Assembly: GCA_905192805.1 (NCBI GenBank)
Contig: CAJJMF010000137.1
Span: 1 to 6,792 of the forward strand
Direction of reading: 5' to 3'
Length of the DNA stretch: 6,792 bases
From: an uncultured Sutterella sp.
GTDB lineage: Bacteria; Pseudomonadota; Gammaproteobacteria; Burkholderiales; Burkholderiaceae_F
Part shown: positions 1 through 5,660 of the stretch, one piece after another
Layout: each line of letters opens with the position of its first letter
Numbering within the stretch: position 1 is the stretch's first letter
Notes under the pieces: model-generated
Databases searched by the model: none
Seen by the model: only the letters and a program-made list of their open reading frames with translations
Told to the model about the DNA's origin: nothing
Program-made: the position numbers and the translations under genes

Positions 1-119
1 GAGTAGTATTGCCCCTCTATGGTCAGCGTAGAGGGAAGTAAACCGTATCGACCTCAGTAAAGAGGGACCGATACAAGAGAATAATGCTCAATAATACAAC
101 CTCAACCTTGTGGGTTGAG
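1..119. other. Non-coding stretch with three consecutive stem-loops
   Basis: No credible gene is visible here; the frames open at the left edge close within about 40 bases. Three perfect-stem hairpins follow one another: 13-19 with 29-35 (CCCTCTA/TAGAGGG, 9-nt loop); 45-50 with 69-74 (GTATCG/CGATAC), which encloses a second stem 52-55 with 62-65 (CCTC/GAGG); and 101-107 with 113-119 (CTCAACC/GGTTGAG, 5-nt loop). None is followed by a T-run on the plus strand, so they are not plus-strand terminators. They lie beyond the metK terminator on the minus strand. They could be the end of a structured RNA cut by the window edge, or the untranslated tail of the neighbouring gene. I do not recognise a known RNA family. 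Confidence 0.4.
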
Positions 120-149
120 AAAAAAAGGCCGCTTGTGTCACAAACGGCC
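120..149 (-). terminator. Rho-independent terminator of metK
   Basis: Read on the minus strand, a GC-rich hairpin GGCCGTTTGT/ACAAGCGGCC (149-127; one G-U pair, 3-nt loop) is followed at once by a run of seven T (126-120). It lies 28 bases after the metK stop codon, the normal place for an intrinsic terminator. On the plus strand only CTTT follows the hairpin, so termination in that direction would be weak. Confidence 0.88.
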
Positions 150-176
150 CTTTGAAAACATTATGAGTAGAGGCGA

Positions 177-1358
177 TTAGAGCCCAGCCGCAGCACGCAA
201 CTGTGCAACCTTGTCCGTCTTTTCCCACGTGAATTCAGGTTCTTCACGACCAAAGTGCCCATACGCAGCCGTCTTGGAGAAGATCGGGCGACGTAAGTCG
301 AGCATGTGAATAATGCCACGAGGACGTAAGTCGAAGTGTTCGCGGACAATCTTGGCAATTTCAGCGTCCGGAATGACGCCAGTACCGTGGGTGAAGACCG
401 TGATGTTCATCGGTTCGGCCACACCAATCGCGTAGGCAACCTGCACTTGGCACTCACGAGCCAAACCCGCAGCAACGATATTCTTCGCCACATAGCGGCA
501 GGCATAGGCAGCCGAACGGTCAACCTTCGTAGCATCCTTACCCGAGAAGGCGCCACCACCGTGCGGGCAATAGCCGCCGTAGGTGTCAACAATGATCTTA
601 CGACCCGTCAAGCCGCAGTCACCCTGAGGACCACCGACAACAAAGCGACCCGTAGGATTCACCAAGAACTTGGTGCCAACCAGCCACTCCGCAGGAATGA
701 CCGGACGAATGATTTCCTCGACAATCCCTTCCAAGAATTCCGGCTTCATACGCTTGCCATCAGACATTTCGGGTGAGTGCTGGGAGGAGATCACAATGGT
801 GTCACAGCCTACCGGCTTGCCGTCACGATAGCGTAACGTCACTTGGCTCTTGGCATCGGGGCGCAAATAGGGTAACGTGCCATTGCGACGCACTAAGCTC
901 TGACGTTCCATTAAGCGGTGAGCATAGAAAATCGGAGCCGGCATCAGCGTCGGGGTTTCGTCACAGGCATAACCAAACATCAAGCCCTGGTCACCCGCAC
1001 CCAAATTCAATTCATCGTCAAAGGCATTGTTGACGCCCTGAGCGATGTCGTTGGACTGTTTATCGTAGGCGACCTGAACGGAGCAACCCTTGTAGTCAAT
1101 GCCGTATTCGGTATTGTCATAGCCGATGCGCTTTAACACATCGCGGGCTAAGCCGATGTAGTCAATATTGGCAGAGGTGGTAATTTCACCGGCCATCATA
1201 ACAAGGCCTGTGGTGCAAAGCGTTTCCGCGGCAACGCGGCTGTAGGGATCCTGCGCTAAGCAGGCATCAAGAACGGCATCTGAAATCTGATCTGCGACTT
1301 TATCAGGATGACCTTCACTGACAGATTCCGAGGTAAAAAGATATTCATTAGTGGACAT
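177..1358 (-). CDS. metK: S-adenosylmethionine synthetase (methionine adenosyltransferase)
   Basis: This cytoplasmic enzyme makes S-adenosylmethionine from methionine and ATP. The product is 393 residues, close to the usual 380-395. Visible signatures are the N-terminal ATP-binding stretch GHPDKVADQ (16-24, with His17), GAGDQG (120-125) and the glycine-rich GGGAFSGKD loop (267-275). The frame is open upstream to 1463, but I chose the ATG at 1358-1356. From there the protein begins MSTNEYLFTSESVSEGHPDK, as the family does, and a GGAG Shine-Dalgarno (1369-1366) lies 7 nt upstream. The 35 extra upstream residues look like non-coding leader. The gene stands alone, ends in a strong terminator, and diverges from the lipid A/dapF operon. 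A structured leader overlapping the ribosome-binding site suggests translational control. No truncation is seen. Confidence 0.98.
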   Translation of the reverse strand: MSTNEYLFTSESVSEGHPDKVADQISDAVLDACLAQDPYSRVAAETLCTTGLVMMAGEITTSANIDYIGLARDVLKRIGYDNTEYGIDYKGCSVQVAYDKQSNDIAQGVNNAFDDELNLGAGDQGLMFGYACDETPTLMPAPIFYAHRLMERQSLVRRNGTLPYLRPDAKSQVTLRYRDGKPVGCDTIVISSQHSPEMSDGKRMKPEFLEGIVEEIIRPVIPAEWLVGTKFLVNPTGRFVVGGPQGDCGLTGRKIIVDTYGGYCPHGGGAFSGKDATKVDRSAAYACRYVAKNIVAAGLARECQVQVAYAIGVAEPMNITVFTHGTGVIPDAEIAKIVREHFDLRPRGIIHMLDLRRPIFSKTAAYGHFGREEPEFTWEKTDKVAQLRAAAGL

Positions 1359-1486
1359 TCGCCAACTCCAGTATTCGGTTTTTAAAGATGGCGCGCCTGC
1401 GCAATACTGGACGGAAGTCACTTGCGAAGACGCTTTAGCGGTATTTATACGTTCGCCCCGCAAGTTGTCTTTGTTAACTCGGCGAC
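1359..1486 (-). promoter_or_regulatory. Structured metK 5' leader with Shine-Dalgarno-sequestering hairpin
   Basis: In minus-strand RNA order, stem 1 pairs ACUUGCG (1465-1459) with CGCAAGU (1426-1420), 7 bp. A 9-nt linker (1419-1411) contains CUUCC. Stem 2 then pairs CCAGUAUU (1410-1403) with AAUACUGG (1375-1368), 8 bp around a 27-nt loop. The last two G of stem 2 are the first two G of the GGAG Shine-Dalgarno (1369-1366), so closing stem 2 would hinder ribosome binding. The linker ACUUCC could instead pair with GGAGU at the Shine-Dalgarno, giving a competing fold. SAM-binding leaders before metK are established in other bacteria. This one does not match a class I can name with certainty, so any ligand is inference. 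Confidence 0.5.
1444..1471 (-). promoter_or_regulatory. Weaker alternative metK promoter
   Basis: On the minus strand a -10-like TATAAA (1449-1444) is preceded, after a 16-nt spacer, by AAGACA (1471-1466; 4 of 6 to TTGACA). A start near 1437 would remove the 5' arm of stem 1 but keep the Shine-Dalgarno hairpin. It scores below the 1493-1522 candidate and may simply be AT-rich leader sequence. Confidence 0.25.
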
Positions 1487-1492
1487 CTGCGA

Positions 1493-1522
1493 ATGATACT
1501 CCTATGTGCAGGACTTTGCCAA
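1493..1522 (-). promoter_or_regulatory. Candidate sigma-70 promoter of metK
   Basis: On the minus strand a -35 box TTGGCA (1522-1517, 5 of 6 to consensus) and a -10 box TATCAT (1498-1493, 5 of 6) are separated by 18 nt. Transcription would start near 1486 and give a leader of about 128 nt that contains both stems described above. CCTGC/GCAGG half-sites surround the -10 (1486-1490 and 1508-1512) and may be operator elements. Confidence 0.55.
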
Positions 1523-1558
1523 TCCTCAGGCCTGCTTGTTAGAGCATCATCGATTAGG

Positions 1559-1576
1559 ATGCACTAATTATGCACT
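1559..1576. repeat. Direct repeat ATGCACT, 11-bp spacing
   Basis: ATGCACT occurs at 1559-1565 and 1570-1576, one helical turn apart. The segment TGCACTAATTATGCA (1560-1574) is also nearly palindromic apart from one extra C. It lies about 40 bp upstream of the metK -35 box, where an activator or an UP-like element could act. No regulator can be named from this alone. Confidence 0.3.
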
Positions 1577-1686
1577 GTTTTTATTGCGAGAATCTTAAGC
1601 TTTTTAGGAGTTGATTCAACGGATTACGAAGCGGTATCGTGTACGAAGAGCCCCTTTTTCAAGCGTAATTGCCAATAGAGATTCGC

Positions 1687-1692
1687 TACAAT
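1687..1692 (+). promoter_or_regulatory. -10 box of the acyltransferase-dapF operon promoter
   Basis: TACAAT, in the context GCTACAATAGGG, matches the -10 consensus at 5 of 6 positions. No good -35 hexamer stands 16-18 nt upstream; TTGCCA at 1669-1674 is only 12 nt away. The promoter may therefore be weak or activator-dependent. Transcription would start near 1699, giving a leader of about 27 nt with AGGA (1710-1713) 12 nt before the ATG, a rather long spacing. Confidence 0.45.
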
Positions 1693-1725
1693 AGGGTCGC
1701 AACTTTTTCAGGATGATTTCTAGCC

Positions 1726-2595
1726 ATGTCAGTACTCTTTAAACTCTTGGCACTACTGCCATTGCGTGTGCTACAACTCTTGGGAGCAGTTATTGGCCAA
1801 TGGGTTTTTCGCTTTTCCTCTGTACTACAAAAACGTTCACGTGAGAATCTTGAACAAGCAGGGCTCTACAGTGACACGTTGTTTGAGCGCTTGGGACGGG
1901 GAGCCGGACGCCAATCGTTAGAAAGTATCTGGGTGTGGTATCGAAACCCGAAATCCGTACTTGAGCGCGTTGAAGTGGATCCTGCCAGTAAGGCGTTAAT
2001 CGATTGGGCGGTCAGTCAAGAGCGTCCCTTGGTGTTTATGACACCTCATGTGGGATGCTTTGAAGTGCTTCCTGTGTGGTTTGCCAATGAATACTTTGAG
2101 AAAACGGGTAAAAAACTGTGTATTCTGTTTCGCCCTCCGCACAATGCATGGCTACGCAAGGTCGTTGGGGAAGCACGTCAAGCTCCCGGGATTGAACCTT
2201 GCCCGACCACGTTAATTGGGGTGAAAAAACTTATTAAGGCCATGCGAGAGGGGCATGCGTTTGGCGCACTCCCCGATCAAGTGCCGTCAGCAGGTGACGG
2301 GGTATGGGCTCCCTTTTTCGGGCGTGATGCCTACACGATGGTTTTACCGCTTCGCGTCGCCAAACAAATGGATGCGATCAAGATTTTTGCTTGGGGTAAG
2401 CGCACTCAACATGGTTGGCGCCTTGAGGCGATGGCTTGGGATTACGTCCTCACAGGGAATTTAGAGCAAGATGCGGCTGCGATGAATAGCCAAATCGAAG
2501 CGATTATTCGACGCATGCCTGAACAATATGCGTGGAGTTATAACCGGTATAAAACACCCATTGGGGCGCGTCCGAAGAAGAATGAGACATTATGA
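1726..2595 (+). CDS. LpxL/HtrB-family lipid A secondary acyltransferase (HX4E type)
   Basis: This family transfers a fatty acyl chain from acyl carrier protein to the Kdo-lipid A precursor at the cytoplasmic face of the inner membrane, producing the acyloxyacyl chains of lipid A. The 289-residue product is slightly short of the usual 290-310. A hydrophobic N-terminal segment (about 4-30) would anchor it. The catalytic dyad motif is HVGCFE (His108, Glu113), an HX4E as in E. coli LpxL. FRPPHNAW (134-141) matches the family FRP/YRP block, PDQ (182-184) and PFFG (195-198) follow, and the C-terminal PEQYAWSYNRYK block ends the domain. It is first in the operon and overlaps the next gene by 4 nt (ATGA), which suggests coupled translation. 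The family is secure; acyl chain and position are not readable here, so I give no symbol. Confidence 0.92.
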   Translation: MSVLFKLLALLPLRVLQLLGAVIGQWVFRFSSVLQKRSRENLEQAGLYSDTLFERLGRGAGRQSLESIWVWYRNPKSVLERVEVDPASKALIDWAVSQERPLVFMTPHVGCFEVLPVWFANEYFEKTGKKLCILFRPPHNAWLRKVVGEARQAPGIEPCPTTLIGVKKLIKAMREGHAFGALPDQVPSAGDGVWAPFFGRDAYTMVLPLRVAKQMDAIKIFAWGKRTQHGWRLEAMAWDYVLTGNLEQDAAAMNSQIEAIIRRMPEQYAWSYNRYKTPIGARPKKNETL

Positions 2596-3491
2596 ATTTG
2601 TGGTTTTCTAAACTCTGGGTTTACCTCATCAAAAAAGGTCATGTCCTTCCGATGGGGGTACGTGAGTCCCTAGCACGTGGGATTGCCTTCTTGCTTTGGT
2701 GGGCAATTCCGAAACGTCGGCATGTCACCCTTACAAACCTGGCGCTGTGTTTCCCAGAGCTGGATGAGCAAGAGCGCAAAGCCTTGGCACATCGCGTCTA
2801 TCAACGCCTAGCCCGTGCTGCGCTTGATCATGGAACCCTGTGGGTAGGCTCGCAAGACGAGATTCGGGACTTTGTTCATGTTGAAGGGTTAGAGCATTTC
2901 TTAAATGCGATTAATCGGCCGGAGGCGCCTGTTATCATTGTCGCCCCGCATTTCGCCGGTCTCGATGCCGCGGGGATTGTCCTGAGCACGTATGTCAAAG
3001 GGGTGTCGCTCTACCAAAAGCAAAGCAATCCGGTTTGGGATAAGGCCGCACTCGAAGGACGGTCCCGGTTTATGGATCCTATTTTGGTGGCTAAAAGTGA
3101 CGCCAACGATTTGCGCCCTGTGATTCGGGCGATGCGCCAAGGCTTGCCGTTTTATTACCTGCCCGACATGGATCACGGTCGTCAGAATTCGATCTTTGTC
3201 CCGTTTTTTGGCGTACCTGCCGCGACGATTCCCATGGTGTCACGTTTAGCAAAATTAACGCGTGCGAAAGTTTTCTGGTGCATCGCCACCATGACGGAAC
3301 GAGGGTATCATGTCGTCTTTTCGCCGGCATTGGACAATTTCCCCACTGCAGACTATGTGGCGGATACCGAACGGCTAAATCGTGAGTTAGAGGATTGGAT
3401 CCGCGCTTACCCAGATCAGTATCTTTGGACCCATCGTCGCTTTAAAACGCGCCCAGAGGGAGAACCCTCTGTCTATGACGCAAAACACTAG
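2592..3491 (+). CDS. Second LpxL-family lipid A acyltransferase (HX4D type)
   Basis: This is a paralogue of the preceding gene with the same expected chemistry: an acyl-ACP-dependent secondary acylation of lipid A at the inner membrane. The product has 299 residues. The membrane segment is around 27-40 (LARGIAFLLWWAIP), and NLALCFPEL (49-57) is a conserved N-terminal block. The catalytic motif is HFAGLD (His120, Asp125), so the dyad acid is Asp rather than Glu. YQKQSNP (141-147), PDMDHG (191-196) and PFFG (204-207) follow, and the C-terminal PDQYLWTHRRFK is typical of the family. Its ATG lies inside the last codons of the upstream gene. A different dyad acid and substrate block suggest the two enzymes acylate different positions, but I infer that rather than see it. 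Confidence 0.93.
   Translation: MNLWFSKLWVYLIKKGHVLPMGVRESLARGIAFLLWWAIPKRRHVTLTNLALCFPELDEQERKALAHRVYQRLARAALDHGTLWVGSQDEIRDFVHVEGLEHFLNAINRPEAPVIIVAPHFAGLDAAGIVLSTYVKGVSLYQKQSNPVWDKAALEGRSRFMDPILVAKSDANDLRPVIRAMRQGLPFYYLPDMDHGRQNSIFVPFFGVPAATIPMVSRLAKLTRAKVFWCIATMTERGYHVVFSPALDNFPTADYVADTERLNRELEDWIRAYPDQYLWTHRRFKTRPEGEPSVYDAKH
3454..3471 (+). other. Hairpin at the end of the second acyltransferase gene
   Basis: A perfect 7-bp stem CAGAGGG/CCCTCTG (3454-3460 with 3465-3471) closes an AGAA tetraloop about 18 bp before the stop codon and 28 bp before dapF. No T-run follows, so it is unlikely to terminate. It could slow ribosomes or protect the upstream message from 3' decay. It may also be a by-product of the coding sequence. 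Confidence 0.35.
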
Positions 3492-3499
3492 GGGGCACT

Positions 3500-4432
3500 A
3501 TGCCAAGTGATCGTGTAACAGCATCGCCTGTGATGCTGATGAAGATGCACGCAACGGGAAATGATTTTGTAATGGTGGATGGTGTTCGGCAGCATTTTGA
3601 TCCCCAGCCCGATGTAGTGCGTGTCTTAAGTGACCGCCATTTTGGGATTGGTTGTGATCAATTGATTCTGGCAGAACCGCCGGTTGGTCCAGACCATGAT
3701 TTCGTTTATCGTATTTTTAACTGCGACGGCAGTGAAGTGGAAATGTGCGGCAACGGTGCGCGATGTTTTGCACTTTTTGTCCACCATTTAGGGCTCACTA
3801 CCAGTAAAACAATACGGGCAAAGACAGCCACACGGATTGTCACAATGTTTTTAGAAAGCGACGAGGAGTGTGTGGTAGATATGGGAGTACCCACGCTGGC
3901 AATGCCTAGCGCACAGTTTGATGCAACGGCTCCTTTTGATACCGGTGATACCGGATTGATGAGTACGGTCATTGCCACGGAGCTTGGGGTGTTTCAGGCC
4001 GATGTGCTCTCCATGGGTAACCCTCATGCGGTGGTACGTGTCGATGAGCGTCCCTCTCCCGTCGCTCTCGAGCGTTGTGGGCGATCCATTGAGCTGTCGC
4101 CCCTTTTCCCAGCGCGCACCAATGTGGAATTTATGAAGATTTTAAATCCTCAATTAGCGTATGTTGACGTCTGGGAACGAGGGGCAGGGGCAACCTTGTC
4201 CTGTGGCAGTGGTGCCTGTGCGGCGGCCGTAGCGGGAATTGCTCGCGGTTTGTTGATGAGCCCAGTTCAGTTAATGCTTCCCGGAGGTACCTTGACGGTT
4301 GAGTGGGACGGTGATCCTGAGCACTCGGTGTTTTTAAAGGGACGCATGGATCTTGTGCTACCCTATCAGGCCGTCGAACCCGACAGACTGTTGAAATCCT
4401 ATCGTTTACGTAATGGAGTAATGGATGATTGA
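3500..4432 (+). CDS. dapF: Diaminopimelate epimerase
   Basis: This cytoplasmic, cofactor-independent enzyme converts LL-diaminopimelate to meso-diaminopimelate, the lysine precursor and peptidoglycan cross-linking residue. The two catalytic cysteines are in their usual contexts: Cys83 in MCGNGARC (82-89) and Cys235 in GAGATLSCGSGAC (228-240). KMHATGNDF (15-23) and GNPH (173-176) are substrate-pocket motifs. At 310 residues it is about 30 longer than the family norm, partly from an N-terminal extension of roughly 10 residues. I keep the ATG at 3500 because AGGGGG (3490-3495) lies just upstream. The internal ATG at 3533 lacks a good Shine-Dalgarno and lies in a perfect 7-bp stem (3519-3525 with 3532-3538). 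It starts 8 nt after the acyltransferase stop and overlaps the next gene by 8 nt, so it is firmly inside the operon. Confidence 0.97.
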   Translation: MPSDRVTASPVMLMKMHATGNDFVMVDGVRQHFDPQPDVVRVLSDRHFGIGCDQLILAEPPVGPDHDFVYRIFNCDGSEVEMCGNGARCFALFVHHLGLTTSKTIRAKTATRIVTMFLESDEECVVDMGVPTLAMPSAQFDATAPFDTGDTGLMSTVIATELGVFQADVLSMGNPHAVVRVDERPSPVALERCGRSIELSPLFPARTNVEFMKILNPQLAYVDVWERGAGATLSCGSGACAAAVAGIARGLLMSPVQLMLPGGTLTVEWDGDPEHSVFLKGRMDLVLPYQAVEPDRLLKSYRLRNGVMDD

Positions 4433-5633
4433 TGTAATTTTGCGTAGTGGAAAAGAAAAGTCGCTACTACGTCGACACCCCTGGGTTTACGATACGGCGA
4501 TTAAGTCGGTGCGGGGTGTGCCTGAAAGTGGTGAAACCGTACGTATCGTCAGTCATGACGGTGTGGCTTTGGCTTTGGCAGCCTATTCGCCTGAATCCAC
4601 TTTGCGTGCACGTTGCTGGACCTTCGACACCAAAGAGCCGATCGATGAAGCATGGTTTGAAAAGAAATTACGTGATGCGATTTCGGCACGCACCATGCTG
4701 AAAGAAAGAACGTCTGCTATTCGATTAGTGTTTGGTGAGGCTGATGGATTACCCGGATTGATCGTAGACCAATATGGGGACTATTTGGTGACCCAGTTTA
4801 TGGCAGCCGGCGTTGATCGTCATCGCAACGTGATCGCGGATTTGCTCATGAAAATTACGGGCGCTAAAGGCCTTTACGATCGCTCGGACGCCCAGTTGCG
4901 TCAACGTGAAGGCTTACCCTTAATGCAGGGGTTGATGCGCGGGATGGAGCCTCCCGAAGCCATTGAGGTGATTGAAGACGGGGTGAAATATGGGATCGAT
5001 GTGCGTAACGGGCACAAAACCGGATTCTATATCGACCAGCGGGAAAGTCGCTTACAGGCTCAATTGGTGGCTGAAGAGTTTCGTCGTATTCACGGCCGCG
5101 GGCTTCGTGCTCTTAACTGTTTCTGCTACACCGGTGGGTTCTCGTTGGCCTTGCTAAAGGGTGGGGCAGATCTCGTTGTATCAGTGGACTCTTCGGCTGA
5201 AGCGCTTGCGATGGCAAAGGCGAATTCGGAACGTAACGGATTTGCTGAAGATCGCCACCAATACGTGTGTGATGACGTCTTTACGTACTTACGAGCAGCG
5301 CTAGAACGAGGCGAACAGTATGACTTGGTGATTTTGGATCCGCCAAAGTTCGCTTCGAGTCATCGCCACGTTGATCGTGCGGCCCGTGCTTATAAGGATA
5401 TCAACCTCAAGGGGTTAAACCTCTTGAAAGAGGGGGGACACTTATTTACGTTCTCCTGTTCGGGTGCAATTGATCCGGACTTGTTCCAGAAAATTGTTGC
5501 AGGGGCTGTGTTCGACGCTCATGTCAATGCGTGGGCGATTGGCCGATTCGGCGGTGGGGTTGATCATCCCTTATTGATGACGTACCCTGAAGGGGAATAT
5601 TTGAAGGGGTTGCACTTGTTAGTGCGCCCATAA
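4425..5633 (+). CDS. rlmI: 23S rRNA (cytosine-C5) methyltransferase, RlmI type
   Basis: The product is an SAM-dependent methyltransferase of the RlmI/RlmK (COG1092) family; E. coli RlmI methylates C1962 of 23S rRNA. At 402 residues it matches the RlmI length of about 396. An N-terminal PUA-like RNA-binding domain (about 1-75) begins VILRSGKEKSLLRRHPWVY, very like RlmI. The middle carries HKTGFYIDQRES (197-208). The Rossmann methyltransferase domain shows the SAM-binding NCFCYTGGF (231-239), DPPKF (305-309, motif IV) and TFSCSG (342-347) with the presumed catalytic Cys345. The C-terminus DHPLLMTYPEGEYLKG is also RlmI-like. It begins inside dapF, indicating coupled translation. The family is certain; the exact target base is inferred from resemblance to E. 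coli. Confidence 0.9.
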   Translation: MIDVILRSGKEKSLLRRHPWVYDTAIKSVRGVPESGETVRIVSHDGVALALAAYSPESTLRARCWTFDTKEPIDEAWFEKKLRDAISARTMLKERTSAIRLVFGEADGLPGLIVDQYGDYLVTQFMAAGVDRHRNVIADLLMKITGAKGLYDRSDAQLRQREGLPLMQGLMRGMEPPEAIEVIEDGVKYGIDVRNGHKTGFYIDQRESRLQAQLVAEEFRRIHGRGLRALNCFCYTGGFSLALLKGGADLVVSVDSSAEALAMAKANSERNGFAEDRHQYVCDDVFTYLRAALERGEQYDLVILDPPKFASSHRHVDRAARAYKDINLKGLNLLKEGGHLFTFSCSGAIDPDLFQKIVAGAVFDAHVNAWAIGRFGGGVDHPLLMTYPEGEYLKGLHLLVRP

Positions 5634-5660
5634 GTAGAGAACATTTGTTGAGGTGAAAAA

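Larger units (their letters stand above)
1359..1725. other. Divergent intergenic region between metK and the acyltransferase operon
   Basis: This 367-bp stretch separates the two divergent start codons and shows no convincing gene. Its left third (1359-1486) would be transcribed as the metK leader. The metK promoter candidates lie at 1444-1522, and a repeated ATGCACT motif at 1559-1576. An 11-bp palindrome GTTGATTCAAC (1610-1620) could be an operator, and the operon -10 box is at 1687-1692. Between 1621 and 1680 I see nothing distinctive. Confidence 0.8.

Noticed and set aside
336..1136. Plus-strand open frames (336-776, 773-1033, 918-1136) opposite metK
   Set aside because: They are antisense shadows of a strongly conserved gene, with no recognisable motifs.
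1390..1397. GGCGCGCC palindrome (an AscI site) as an engineered junction
   Set aside because: It sits in the loop of the metK leader stem with natural sequence on both sides. One 8-bp palindrome is not evidence of engineering.
1428..1435. AGACGCTT, resembling the MetJ met box AGACGTCT
   Set aside because: It matches at only 6 of 8 positions and stands alone, whereas MetJ needs tandem boxes. MetJ is also mainly a gammaproteobacterial regulator.
1359..1463. 35-residue N-terminal extension of MetK, using the upstream ATG at 1463
   Set aside because: The family N-terminus matches the ATG at 1358, which has a GGAG 7 nt upstream. The extension overlaps the leader structure and a possible promoter.
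1351..1542. Plus-strand 63-residue open frame across the metK start and leader
   Set aside because: It overlaps the metK start and the metK promoter and leader on the other strand, and no domain is recognisable.
1669..1674. TTGCCA as the -35 box for the TACAAT at 1687
   Set aside because: The spacer is only 12 nt, too short for a sigma-70 promoter.
3091..3330. Minus-strand frames (2901-3176 and 3091-3330) inside the second acyltransferase
   Set aside because: They overlap each other and the conserved PDMDHG/PFFG coding region, and show no family features.
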